A DNA stretch of 64,000 bases, from NCBI GenBank assembly GCA_021432635.1, contig MU270020.1, positions 1-64,000 of the forward strand, given 5' to 3'. This document shows, in pieces, positions 11,322 through 22,958 of the stretch (position 1 is its first letter; every line of letters starts with the position of its first letter). The notes below the pieces were generated by a model, which was not told where the DNA came from, ran no database searches, and worked only from the letters and a program-made list of their open reading frames with translations. Source of the stretch: Thozetella sp. PMI_491 (taxonomy: Eukaryota > Ascomycota > Sordariomycetes > Chaetosphaeriales > Chaetosphaeriaceae). The position numbers and the translations under genes are program-made.

Positions 11322-12181
11322 CTACGCTGCAGCCACCTCTGCCAGGCATTCCTCAATAGTCTTAACCACCTCGGCTGCTCCCTCGGGAGTCGCAAAGGGG
11401 CTGTGGTCGGCAGCGATGTTAACCACCTTCGCCCCTGCGTTGGTTGCGAATTTTAACTGCTCCTGATATGCAATCGCCCGATCCCGCTCGCATGCAATGT
11501 AGAACCTGGACGCATTTATTTCGGTCGCGGCATGCTGGCAGATGGACATGGGCGTCGCCGCGCTATGCGGTACGGTCGCGCTGAGGAAGAGGGAGGCCAG
11601 CTCGTCGCTAGCATCGTTGTATAGGAAGTCCTTGGCTTTCGCCTTGAGTACCATCACGTCACCCTAGTCCTTCATGTTAGAAAGGCCACTCGTAGCACGG
11701 CGCGGCCGTCTCCGAAGTTATTTCGTACCTTGATTTCCCACCATTCTCCTTCCGGGCGATCCTGAGGTCCCACGCCGTTGCTCGCCACCTCGACCATAGT
11801 GTTTCCGGCAGTTCCACATGCCATTGCGGAAAGAAAGAAGACGGCTTTAACGCCTCCGGCCGCTCCCCTTGCCCTGCGATCCTCCACGGTCTCGCCTACC
11901 ACCCCGTCGGTCGTCGGCAAGCCACCAAAGCTATGGCAGACCACGACGACCTCCCTGCCAGCGTCGATGTAGGGCTGGATTACTGCACGCACAGCGTGTG
12001 CGGAGTCGGCGATCGTCTTTGTCCCTACCCCCGGCTCCCATCCGGCCGTGGGAAGCGGGATGGCTGACACACGGTAGCCGGTGGCTTGGAGCCGGACGGC
12101 GATATTGAGGTAGTGGAGGGGTTTGTGCCATGCCCCAGGCACGATCACGAAGACTGGCTTCTCGGGTGTGGTGATAGCCAT
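11322..12181 (-). CDS. Small alpha/beta hydrolase (AB hydrolase 6 type)
   Basis: Two exons, 12181-11729 and 11663-11322, joined by a 65-bp intron in phase 0, giving 264 residues. The N-terminus reads VFVIVPGAWH, the typical strand and HG-like oxyanion region of this group. The nucleophile elbow CHSFGG places Ser at about residue 84. The C-terminal histidine is in AADHSPF, followed by a short helix to the stop. There is no signal peptide, so the enzyme is probably cytosolic. Relatives include esterases and salicylate/methyl-ester or pyrethroid hydrolases. It lies convergent to the S33 gene, 272 bp away. The substrate cannot be read from the sequence. Confidence 0.88.
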
Positions 12182-12927
12182 GGTGTTTGTGAGGCGGTAG
12201 CTAGGGACAACTGATGCGGATATGCGTCTTGGGCGACAGGAATCAAGAGTGTCTGATTGCCGTCAGACAGCAGCGTTCGCTGTGTTTTTTAAATGCATAA
12301 CGACAGCCGGCCTTGCGCAGGGCGAGTCCCCTCGCCTCTTGTGTGACATGCAGCACAGAAGCTACAGCTATCTGCTCGCCTCACCAAAGTCTCGGCAAAG
12401 CTGCGGCAGCCGGAAGCCGGGAGTCGCAGGTGAGGGGAAGAGTGAGATTCGCGAATAGGTCCAAAACCGGGAAAAGGCGCGAGCGTCCCCGACCACAGGA
12501 TTAGAGGCTGGGCGTATATCTCACCGTTCAGGAATCCAATATTCGGATCTCGTCCCCAATGAGATTGTTTACTGGCTCACACGATCCGGTGAGGGAGCAA
12601 TTACCTTGGAAGGTATGGCGCGTGAGGAGGAGGTATAGGGGTACGGTGACGGGAACATTACCCCAGACCCGCGGAGGCCACAAGTCCGCATCTGCATCTA
12701 GTCGGGTTAGCTGTGCCTTGCATCTACACCGGGCAGGCGCTTATCAGTTCCAAAAGGAGCCTAAGGAGATTTTGGGAGAAGCTATTCCGTAAACAAGTTC
12801 GCTCTGCATGCTTCGGAAGCCATCATAAAAAGCGGCGGTTGGAACAATGGGTGATAAGTACGGTGGGTATATACCATTATGTACGGCACACATATATTCA
12901 GGTATCTTAGTTAAATTTCCCCCTCTA
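12182..12927. other. Intergenic region
   Basis: Upstream side of the small hydrolase and downstream side of the Zn2Cys6 gene. Nothing recognisable was found. Confidence 0.5.
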
Positions 12928-15188
12928 TTAATCCTCTAGCTTAGGATCGATTGGTAAGACTCCCCGCCGCTCTACCTTCAAGGCGCGGCGCCATATCCTA
13001 CTCGGGGCTTGCGGCTCGTGCTGCGTATCAGGGTATACAATCCCGATGAGCGCGTTCCGGGCGACGCTCCACTCCTCAACCTTGGCCATCGCGCTCCATT
13101 TTCGTATCCTGGAGTCAAACCACTCGGCATCGGCCGCATCTAGGTCCTCCGCGCCGAGTGCATCCCCCGGCGGCGGCGTCTGCAGAAGGTGCCGCGACTC
13201 GACAAACGGCTGCAGCGCGAGCGCGCCCATAAAGACTTTCCAGAACCAGAGCATGTTTTGACGCGTGCCGCGACCGCTGCGCAGCGCCGCCTCCTCGCTC
13301 TGCCTGATGTCCCTCTTTAGCATCTCTAGTAGCCGGCGAAACATGCGCGGCTCCTCAGGCGTGCCCTCGTTCCACAGCATGAGCCCAGAGTTAAGATAGA
13401 AATCCGCGGCCGTCGCGAACCCTACCCACGACGAGGGGAGCGCGAGCTTCCGGCTCCGCGGTGCCGCCGGCACGTGTGCAATGTGTGCATCCGCCGCGGC
13501 GTTGTTTTTAGTGTCGCGCGAGAGTGACGCGATGTGCCCTTCAGTGTACGCGATGAAGAGCGCGCTCAGCCCTTTGCAAGCGCTGCAGGCGGTTGAATCG
13601 CTGCTGTCACATATGCTCCTCCCCGAGGCCAGCGCCGGATACACAGCATGATGTGATGTTTGTGGTCGACTGGAGCGGTGCATCATAGCGCGAGTGATGC
13701 TTCGGAGAGCGTCGATGGCGGGCTCGACATCGATCTCGCGCGCTACACGAAGCGCTGGGGAGGTGGTGAAATAAAACGGAATCACTCGCAGGGCCGTCAA
13801 GTTCTCCGCGAGACCTGAAAATGATTTTTGCCAGATGTCGAACAAATCGACCTGGCGGGAGAGACCCTCCGCTAACCTGCTCTTGACAGCCCGAGCGAAG
13901 TTGTGTGCCCTGAACGCGTGGACGGAGCCATTAGTATGGTCATTCAGCCTCGGCTTCGTCCGTGCTTGCAAATACTCACACTAAAATTAACCGCTGCAGA
14001 ACCTCATCGTCCTGGTCCTCGTCGTCGGGTGATGACCCGCTTGTTCTCCTCTCAGCCTCTTTCATATCGAGCAAGGTTAGCAGACCATCGAGGTGCGCGT
14101 CCGCAGCCGGAAAGTTGCCGATGCAGCTCTTTGGTCCCCTGGGTTAGCGGTCTACCCCTGTAGCATAGGTAGAATTAAAATGGGCTGCTCTCACCTCTGT
14201 TACCGAGAGTGTAGCAATCAACTTCATACAAGCCGAAGATGTCCTTCCGTCTGGGCTATGTAGCCACTCATTTACCAGCCGGATCGACTCTCCTTTGTAG
14301 TACAGAAAAGTATTTTCGTAGTCTTGGAGCGATCCCGTCCTCCAGGAATAGTGCAGAGCGGCCATCAGAAGCGTGCTGCGGAAAGCTGTTGGGTCCTGGC
14401 CCACCGTTGACAGGCTGCATGGAGATGTCAGTACAGATAGGGTCATGGGCTCGTTTTTTCTTCCTGCTTACTCCAAGGACCAGTCACTCTTGGGGTCTCC
14501 AGGTGCGAAGATGTTGGACGGGATACCGAGAGGGGTGTTGACGCCGGACCATTCCTTTTGGGACGAACTTGCTGGCACTGGAGGTCCATCATGAGATCCT
14601 GACCGGGGCGGGCTGTCAGACTGATTATCGTCGCTGGACAGATCACTGTAGTGGAACAGCTGCCCCGAGTTGAACGGCATCTTCACAGAGAAGTTGTCGA
14701 ACGGCTCCGCCGCCGTGTTGGGCAGCTGCCACACAAGGAAACCCGGCATGCCCGGCTGCCCGACCCGGCGGTCTCGGAGCGGGAACGACGGCGGTGCATA
14801 CTTGCACTCGCGGTTGCCGATGTGGCAGTTGGAGCTTTGGATGACCTGGTCAGCAGAGTACTCCACGAGATCGAAGCGATCGCCAACACAGCTTTTTTTT
14901 TCGGATGTTCGGCATGGTGCCGACCACGCCGGTCGACATTTCAACCCTGATGGGGATTGGGTTGGTTCTTCAATTTTGCGAGCGTTGGTCCTCATAATGG
15001 AGGTTTGGAAGGGCCAGGACAAAAACGCCGTCTATACGCGGAAAAGGGACGATTAAGGCGACGACTTACCATCTTGGGCGGGCCTCATCGCAGCGCACAT
15101 GCCGCTCTTTGCATGCAAAGCATCCGTTCCGGCTACGCGTGTGATGCCGTCGTTTCCTCGTCTGTTGCGCTCCGGCGTTCTCCATCAT
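12928..15188 (-). CDS. Zn2Cys6 transcription factor
   Basis: Five exons: 15188-15070, 14834-14472, 14414-14195, 14128-13980 and 13909-12928, giving about 610 residues with all phases consistent. Exon 1 encodes a basic stretch then GCFACKERHVRCDEARPR, the first half of the zinc cluster. A 235-bp intron interrupts the cluster and exon 2 resumes CSNCHIGNRECKY, so all six cysteines are present. A serine/proline-rich linker follows. The fungal-specific regulatory region contains STLLMAALHYSW, YYKGESIRLVNEWL and a helical C-terminus. The protein should be a nuclear DNA-binding regulator. The start is the first of two adjacent ATGs. Its targets are unknown. It sits head-away from the hydrolase genes, which it might or might not control. 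Confidence 0.88.
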
Positions 15189-17653
15189 TACTCTTTCTCT
15201 CGGTCGGGGTGAGATCTTTTGGCGGGTTGCTGCCACGACTGATCGGTTCGTCGGAGCAGTTGCTCGAGGTTTTTATTCCATCTAGGCTCGACAGGCCGGG
15301 CTATGCTTGGTTGGGAAGTTGAGATTCGAGAAGCCTTCTGCTATAAAGGGGCGGCCCTGCTGGCACATAGGCCGGCAGGGGTTGTTGTGCAACCACGCCC
15401 CCCTTTCCTCCGCGCGCGGGAAGACTTGCCCTGTGGCCCGATCGGAGGACGACCAGCCGGCCGTGGTGTGGGTGGCCGTGGTGTGAGTGGACGTCATGGA
15501 TGGACACCTAGGACATGCTGACTACCTGCCAAGCCCTCCCCGTAGGGCTGTTCGGCAGAGCCCTGCACACCCTGCGCTTAACAAGCTGGAGGCGATGAGA
15601 CAGGCTGGAGCAAACTTAGGTGTGCTATCGCCGAGCCCGCCCCTCCTGAGCTAAGCCGCTTTTGGAATGTTTTACGACAACCGCATGGCCTTGGCGCCAG
15701 TCAGACGGCAGAGGGCGTATATGCCCCACGAAAATGGCTCCTGGCCATGCCGGACTGGGCCTCGTGCGTCCTGAAGCAGTGGCATACGCGAGTGGGCTAG
15801 GTTTAGTAGGTACACTGCATAGAGAGGGACAGGGGGCCCCGGGCGCAAGAAGGACCCGAACTTGCGACTTGGGCGCTTGTTAACATGGGTCCGCCGCAAC
15901 GACACCGAGGTACCCCCCTCCGCCCTCCCCGGTCGGTCGCCCCCCCCCCTTGCTATGGAAGGGTCCGCCGCAGACACCTAGGCAGGCAGCTACGGACAAC
16001 ACAACATCATCCATGGTGTTGTCTGTCGGCTGCCCGCATGCGTCTCATTGGGAGCGACCCAGAGCCAAGGAAGTCTCGGAAAAGCCCCCGCAGAGCAATC
16101 CCATGTCAGAGTCCGAGCCAGTCAGACCCTTAATTACCCTGGTCTGCTGGCCTACCCGATTGGCCTCGCCACTGAGGCTCAACGTCTGTAGGGCTGTAGC
16201 CTGTGGCCTTGAAGGATCTCGAGTTCGGCCAGTGCCCGTGTCCCCGAAACGCCCAGTGACTTGGGGTAGCTCGACAGCGCCCGCTGCTGAGATCCCCCCC
16301 CCACCCTATAGGCTTGGCAGCCACCCACCTAGCTTTGCTGGTTGGTTGCGTCGGTCTCGTTCCCTTCCACCTCTTTCACTGGCGCCGGAACGCAGGACTC
16401 GTCCTGGCAAGCCGAATCTCGTTCCTAACGGCGCAATCCGCTCCTGGCGCAAAACGGTCATCTGGCCGGGGACTGTCACGGAAATCCACGGAGTTACCAG
16501 CCGCCCAGCGCTTCGTGTGTAACCGTCATTCTTACTACTACGCGGTTTGTCGCTTGGTTTGTGCAGCCCTTCAATACAAAGGGCCCTGCGTCGCTTCTTG
16601 TGATAGGCCCAAGAGAGAGAGAGAGAGACTGCTTACTGGACCCCAATCGACAATAATCATAGCCAAGCATGCAACCTTTTTTCTCACTGTGGATCGGCAA
16701 TTGGACGATCTCTGCTTGGCCTTCGACTGTGTGATCTGGAATTATTTACCCGCCTGACGTGACGGGCGGCGTCGTCGTTTGTTGCTGCTATTTTCCTCTC
16801 TTCCTTTTTTGGCACCTTTTTTTTAATTTTTTTTTTACCCCTTCTCTTGGGTGGCACAGGACAACATTTTCCTCAACGCCACTCGATACGATACAAAAAC
16901 AAGGCGTGGCGTTTAACTATTAAGTCTTGCTCACCCTTGCCACGCGCCCTTTGGTTGCATTGCCGGAGGGGAAGGGGGGCGAGCAGGGGTGCATGACCAT
17001 AATACCCTTCCAACCAGTGACCTACCTGCTATAGTAGGCATGCTTCGCTAAATACCTTAATGAGAGAGACAAATCATCCCAAGGTACCAAGGTACCCCAG
17101 TCTCATCCATTTGTACTACCCACAGTCGCTGCACTAGGGGGTTCTTCGGTTTAAGAGGGGGCACTATCCGAGCGGTATCATATCGGAGAATGGGACTATG
17201 ACAGGGCATGGCCACTTGGTTTGGTACTTCGCATGTGTGCGTGCCTGGGTATCCACAACCCCATGCGACCTCGACCGAAGTTCCGCCAATATGTCTCCGG
17301 CCGGCCGACCACCCACAGGGCTGAGATGGGTCAATCCAAAGCAGGGGAGGCATTACCTATCCGGGTTGGCTTACCTGATCCCCTAAGCCGTGCTGTCTAT
17401 CAGGCCAGTCGCATCTCGAGTCGCTATGTGCCCTTAGCTTCGGCTCGCAGGCTCCGCTGCGGACCTCGCTTTTGGGACGCGAGCGCGAGCGCGACGCCCC
17501 CCCCCTTTCCCCTCCAGCTGCTAGGTAAGCTCCCCCAGGAATTTTCCCTAGTGTGCTTTCAATTTCCACGAAACCCCCTGTGTGCAGGGGAAGGGCCTGG
17601 AATCACAGAGTGTACTTTTTTCTCTAGCTTAGGCGGCCAACTTGCACATGCAC
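15189..17653. other. Long gene-free GC-rich region
   Basis: About 2.5 kb without a supported gene. It contains a GA microsatellite at 16611-16628 and poly-T tracts around 16805-16837. Near 15840-15895 an antisense tRNA-like stretch (ACCCGAACTTGCGACTT) appears, but the arms do not pair well. Open frames here look like composition artefacts. It may hold the long promoter of the Zn2Cys6 gene. Confidence 0.5.
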
Positions 17654-19968
17654 TCAGGCCAGCTCGACCGTCATAGGCGAGGGCGCAGCCATATCCCACA
17701 CTTCCTTCGGCAGGCAGAACATCCCCAGCCGGTAGGCGCTGTCTTCCCCCAATCCTTCACTTCTATCTATGCCGAGGCAGAATACGTGATGGAACGGCTC
17801 CAGCTCCGGCTCGCCTCGTACCAGCCTGACTTCGGCCACCTTGATGACATCGATTCCGTCGCGGAGCAGCCACGCCAAAGTCGAGCCTCGCAGGGTCCCA
17901 GGCAGCATCAGCTTCAAATATGGCGGGTGGTCGTACCATCGCGGATAGTGGTACACGTGGCTGTTGCCAGCCCTGTCCCGCAGCCGCAGGCGCGCGTCTG
18001 GAGTCCGGTACTCCGTATCGGCGATCCAAGGTTCGGTAAACGCTTTCCTACTGTCGAAGTTGCCTGGTATACGGCCGTTGCTCCAATCCTCGGGCCCATC
18101 CTCGTCTGTGGGGTCGGCAGCCGCGATGTCCAGGAAGAACCGCGCCCCCTCGGAGGAGATGGTCAGGACTTTCTTGGACGTTGACAAGGTCAAGTCCGCC
18201 AGCCATTGCGCACACCTGTTTTCCCGGTGCGGATGCTCCAAGCCGGTCGAAATGAGCAGCCCTTCGAACTCAATCTCCGGCGGGCTCGGGTTGCGGAACA
18301 CCATCCGCCCATCCCCGAGTGTGGTCAACGTCCCGGAGACTTCACTGCGCGGGTTGATGTTGGTCCTGATCTGCAAGCAGGCCCATGCGGTCCATGACCA
18401 CGAAGGAACGCCGGGGCGGCGATTAGCGTTTTCCCCACTCCAGAGCAGGGCATAGTGGAAGTCCACCGAGGGCAGGCCCCACAGGAACTGGATGCCTTTG
18501 CGCTGCGCTATGATATTCAGGCATCCAGATATCGCATTCAGCCTGTCGGACTCGTAGGTGAGGTCCCTGGGGGTGTACCCATGCACCATGTCCAAGTAGT
18601 CCTCGAAGCGCCACTCGTCCGAGCCCAGCCAGTGCCGGGCGGAGAGGGTGTAGTATCCCTTGGAACGGAGGTCGATTCCTGGCATCGTGCCGTCGTGCCC
18701 GTGGGCTCCTGAGTGCATCGCCTGCCGCCAATGGCCAGCGCCACACATGTAGAGGATGTCGTAGTCGCCAAAGAACGCGATCCTGCGTGCAAGCGCACCT
18801 TCCTGATACGTCCAGCCGCGCCTGTGCCAGGCTGAGCTATGGATCTGGCGTATCGTCTGTGGCAGCGCCGTGATGTACTGGCGGCCTCCTACCGTTTCGA
18901 TCCGCTGCCTCGCACCCAAGTCGTCCGTCATGGACGCAGGAAAGAGTCGCCAAATACCATGCGTCTTGCGGACGTCTCCTTCCTTGTCTCCTCGGTATCT
19001 CCCTGCGACAAGGGTGATCCGCGCATGACGGTAGATATGTCCCATAGAATCAATGTCCGCCGCCTTCTGCACCGGGTCGTTCTGGTGGACGCAGTAGAGA
19101 TCTGCCCATAGATACGGCAGCCCCAGCTGCGCACATGCCTGCATAGCGTCTGCGATTACCACGGGCACTTTAGCTGGTACGAAAGTCTCCGTGACCCCCG
19201 CACTGCCGCCTCGGACTACAAGCTCGGCGGCTAGTCTAAGGTACGCCTCCGTGTCACCGCCCCAGACGTAGCTCAGCGCGGCATACTCAACCGCGCGAGC
19301 GTCGCATTCAACGAGGCGGCGCGCTGCGACGTCGATGACACGGATGACTCCGGCTTGCCGGCTTCACCCACTGCATCGGCACCGTGCCACTCGCATGTCT
19401 CTCCGTGGGAATTCTGGCATGCCTGCATCCATCCCTTGACGAGGCGAAAGCTCTCCTCCATCGTCGTCGCGCGGAAGCCGTTTAGTAGGGGCCTAGCAGG
19501 ATCAACCGACTCCGGCGATAGCAGCAGGATCCCAGATCCTCTCTGATAATGCCGGATGCGGTCGCTCTCTTCCTCTGAGCACCCAGGCACCGGTTCGAGC
19601 TGTACTGCCACCCGGGTCGCCAGCAGAGCTCTAGTCCTGTCGGATGTGTATTTCATGTCCTCGTGGTAGTCGACACGGCGGGGTGTGAGAACGCAGTCTA
19701 TCTTGGCATAGTCAGGGGGGTCGGGCGAATCGCCCTCCTCCCAAGGGGTCGCCCAGGGGTGCGGCAGCTCGCCAAAGACGTCGTGCTTAACCAGCCGGCA
19801 TAGCGGGCAGTTCTGATTCGACACAATCCGATGCAGGGTTCCTAACTTGACGCGCCGACGGTAATGGTGCCCATCTCCGGGATAGTAGCGCGGGCCGGTG
19901 AAGAGGCTGTAGAGATCCACTTCTTCGCAGACCCCGCAGAGTCGATCGCATTCGGGTTGGTCGGCCAT
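17654..19968 (-). pseudogene. HET-domain protein with one apparent frameshift
   Basis: The first frame starts at ATG 19968 (an upstream in-frame GTG at 20004 is not used). It encodes a cysteine motif LCGVCEEVDLYSL, then CPLCRLVKHDVFG, down to a stop at 19273. The second frame, open from 19363 to 17654, carries the HET core: RVIDVAARRL, YAALSYVWGG, LPYLWADLYCVHQND and RGWTYQEGALARR, then a long C-terminal part. The frames overlap by about 90 bp. I found no usable GT-AG intron that joins them, so a single-base indel or sequencing error is likely near 19273-19363. HET proteins trigger cell death when incompatible strains fuse. If the shift is real, the allele is inactive or only the shorter frame is made. 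Confidence 0.75.
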
Positions 19969-21278
19969 GGGGATTCGGGACAACTGTGTAGACACGGGGG
20001 CCACAACTCTAGAATTCGTGTGTATCTAGGCAGATACTTTGTGACCCAGGTCGAGGACAAATGCTTGTCCGCTTCCAGAGGCAGGGGAGGGGTAGGCTCA
20101 TGGGTCGCAGCAGGGGTGGAGATAACCAGGACCCTTGGGCTAGCGATTGCCAAGAGGGTAGAGATGGGCAATCTGACGGGGGTTTTGCTTGTACTGCGGG
20201 TTTCGTATGCCCCCTGCTCAAGGTGAGCGCCACCCAAAGCATGGCCTCCACCACTTCCCGTCGACCAACCCACCACGAGCCCACCTAGGAACCAAGCTAG
20301 CTCACGGGGTACCTTACCCACGCACAAGTTCACAGCATCTGTTGGGTCTCCGTCGAGCCCCCAAACCTGCCAAATGACCGTTTCAGGCAGGTCTGGCCTC
20401 TTCCCCCCTTGTCACGCCATGCGGCACAGCGCTCGAAGCAGCACCATCGCAAATACCTAGGTAGGCCCTAAACTACCAAAATGTTGCGAGCAGATCCTCC
20501 CGTCTCCTTTGCCGTTCAGAGTAGGCCAGTGGAGATGCCAACTATGGCGAATTTGGCAGCTAGGAGGCGCCCCTGTGGTCTATCTGCCGGCAGCCTCCCG
20601 GCGGGAAGCCGCCGTAGCCGCAAGCACAGGCATCACCCAAGCCCTAGGGGCCTAAGTCCCACCCGGCGAGCCCGCAATACAGAAAGGCAGGGCGCTCTCA
20701 AACCGCTGGTTGCCGATCGAACCGATCCGCGGGAACCGGCGGGCAGGTGGCAAGGTAGATCGCCTCCTGGCAGGGCCTGTCGGTCAAAAGATGTGGACAG
20801 CGTGGGCGTGGGTTAGCGTCAGGGATGGGCAGTCATCCCGTTGCGGGGCCATAAGCAGGTTATCATGTGAGTCTAATGTCCTATTTGATGAAATGCTATG
20901 CTCTCGGAAACATGCTCGCATCATGGCGAAAGATATACTACATTGGTATTAAGCTGGTTGGCTAGCAGAGCGCACTGTGCTTTGCCTGGCGAGCCGCGCG
21001 CTAGGGTCCGTCATCTAAGTCCCATTTCCGGTTTGCTCGCTGCCTAAGGTGTGTGGGAATAAGGGAGCCACTATCGCTTGGTGGCATTGCATCGGTCATC
21101 ATTTGTACAGGGGGGGTAGAAGGGTATATACACATGCGGGTTGGTCTGTGTTGTCGGCCCGTCTTGGCGCGGAGTTGCTTATGCGGCCGTCTTCGAGCAA
21201 CACGGGGCGGTTTGCTTAGGCGCCGGAGTTTGCGCGGCGACTGGCGGATTTTCAGAGGCAAACAGCGGACTGGGTCAC
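19969..21278. other. Intergenic region
   Basis: Upstream of the HET gene and downstream of the FAD monooxygenase gene. Only chance frames are seen; no RNA gene or repeat was recognised. Confidence 0.5.
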
Positions 21279-22958
21279 TCAAGCGCGAAGAAACTTGGCG
21301 CAGCTCTGGGCTTCCTTGATGGCATCGTAGTTGTACAGCCACGGCTGAACCTGGGGACATGTCCTGTAGAGAGTTAGTTCTAGAGTCATCAAAGGTGGCT
21401 GTTGCCAGCCATGCGCCACATACCATCGGCTAGGAAAGTAAGGGGTCCTGTCCGAGCCGCCAGGGCCGAGGCGGAGTACCTCGTCACGCTCTTCTTGCTC
21501 AGTTCCATCGGGGAGGTTAAATTCATTCTTCTGTATCAACTGAGTCAGACAAGTCCATGATAGTAGGGCTTGGATGCTTGCTACTGACCTGTTTGCTCGT
21601 CTCCTTCGCGACGGATTCACCCCTAGCCTTGCGCAGCTTCTGGAACGTGCGAAGAGCGTTGGGGAGCTGAGGTACGCGCCTCAACGCCCCAATGATTTCC
21701 CCGAGAACAGCACCGTCCTCCAGGGAGCAGTTCACGTCTTGCGCCAGGTACGGCTGGATCGAGTGGCATGCGTCTCCCCTGGCATCACAGTTAGAAGGAA
21801 ACAATCAACAGCGGCGGCGACAGCCATAAGGTTTGCTACTCACAGAAACACCAGGTTCCCTAGTTCATTAGACCATTGCGACATTGTTTCTCCTGCTTCA
21901 TGTTAGTCGAGGACTCCAACGCGTCAGCTTAAGAGTTCTTACTGTGCATCAAGACTTTCTTCTCTCCTTGTTTCGCATAGCGCAGCAACCCAGATAGGCT
22001 GATATGGTTCCACGTTAGCACGCCGATTTCTCGACAGTCAAAAGGCTCTTGCCGAAGCGGGTTACTCACGTCGGATCCCAACCTTGACAAATCGCCCTCA
22101 CCTCATCGAGAGGGTCAAACCCAGGGGGGAAGGGCTCGGCGAGCTCGCTAGAGGCTTGGAATACGATGTTGTACATACTTCCTCCCCGCATCGAGTATCC
22201 CACGGCATGACCTCCAGGACCGAGCCAGAAGTGAAGCGTTGGCCTCTTGACCCATTCCTGGAGTTCTGGGTCCGGGATCTGGCTCAGGTCGATCGACGCA
22301 CGATAGGATATCTCCCCGGTCGGCGCCGGCGCCGACTTCTCGCCGAGAAACATGGTTCGGCACGACGAGAACTCGCCATCGGCCGCAACAACGAGGTCTG
22401 CTTTGAAGGTGTTGCCGGTTGCCGTCTTCACGCTCGCGCGTGTCCGGCCAACATCCATCGATATTACACGCTCTCCGATCGAGAACTCCACGCCAAGTTC
22501 TCGGGCCCGCGCCACCATGGCTTTTTGGAGGTCGACGCGATGGACGCCGAGGAATGGGGCACCATATTTGAAATTGTTCTTAGCATGGAAGTTTTCTTCT
22601 TGGCTCAGGACCTCGCCGGTGTATCGGTGCAGCGTCAACGAAGTCGGCTCGGCAACCATGCTCCAGAACGAGGGATGGAGCTGCCAGTGGTGCAGCAAAC
22701 GGCTACCGTTCGGTGTGATTTGCAGGCCTGGGCCAACCTGGATCGCGGAAGTCAGTATGCGCGCTATATGTCGCCAAGATCAAGCATGCGTACCTCTGGT
22801 AACTTGGATGCCTGGTCTATTACTCGGACAGAATGGCCGGCATCGGCCATGGAAATGGCAGCTCCCAAGCCGCTCAAGCTGGCGCCAACTACCAAGATCT
22901 TCAGTGGCTCCTCCTGGTCGCCGAACTGAGAGCTCTGGTGAGTCAGTGTGTTTCCCAT
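21279..22958 (-). CDS. FAD-dependent monooxygenase (salicylate-hydroxylase-like)
   Basis: Seven exons: 22958-22794, 22737-22070, 21998-21943, 21892-21844, 21778-21589, 21530-21424 and 21363-21279, giving 384 residues with every phase matching. The Rossmann FAD motif is ILVVGASLSGLGAA near residue 21. The DG motif reads DLVVAADGEFSS, and the second FAD motif reads LGDACHSIQPYLAQ followed by LEDGAVLGE. GPGGHAVGYSMRGG is the usual substrate-side strand of this group. An alternative upstream ATG at 23063 would add 35 residues; 22958 gives the standard N-terminus. The family adds one oxygen atom to aromatic or polyketide substrates using NAD(P)H. No neighbouring synthase suggests a particular pathway. 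In the second motif the usual AQGAN reads AQDVN, one residue unlike most relatives. Confidence 0.9.

Noticed and set aside
15835-15900. tRNA-like stretch on the minus strand
   Set aside because: A T-loop-like TTCGGGT and an anticodon-like TTAACAA are present, but the T stem has two mismatches, the anticodon stem does not pair and no acceptor stem was found.
16314-16757. 147-residue frame in the gene-free region
   Set aside because: No motif, low-complexity composition and no supporting splice or start context.
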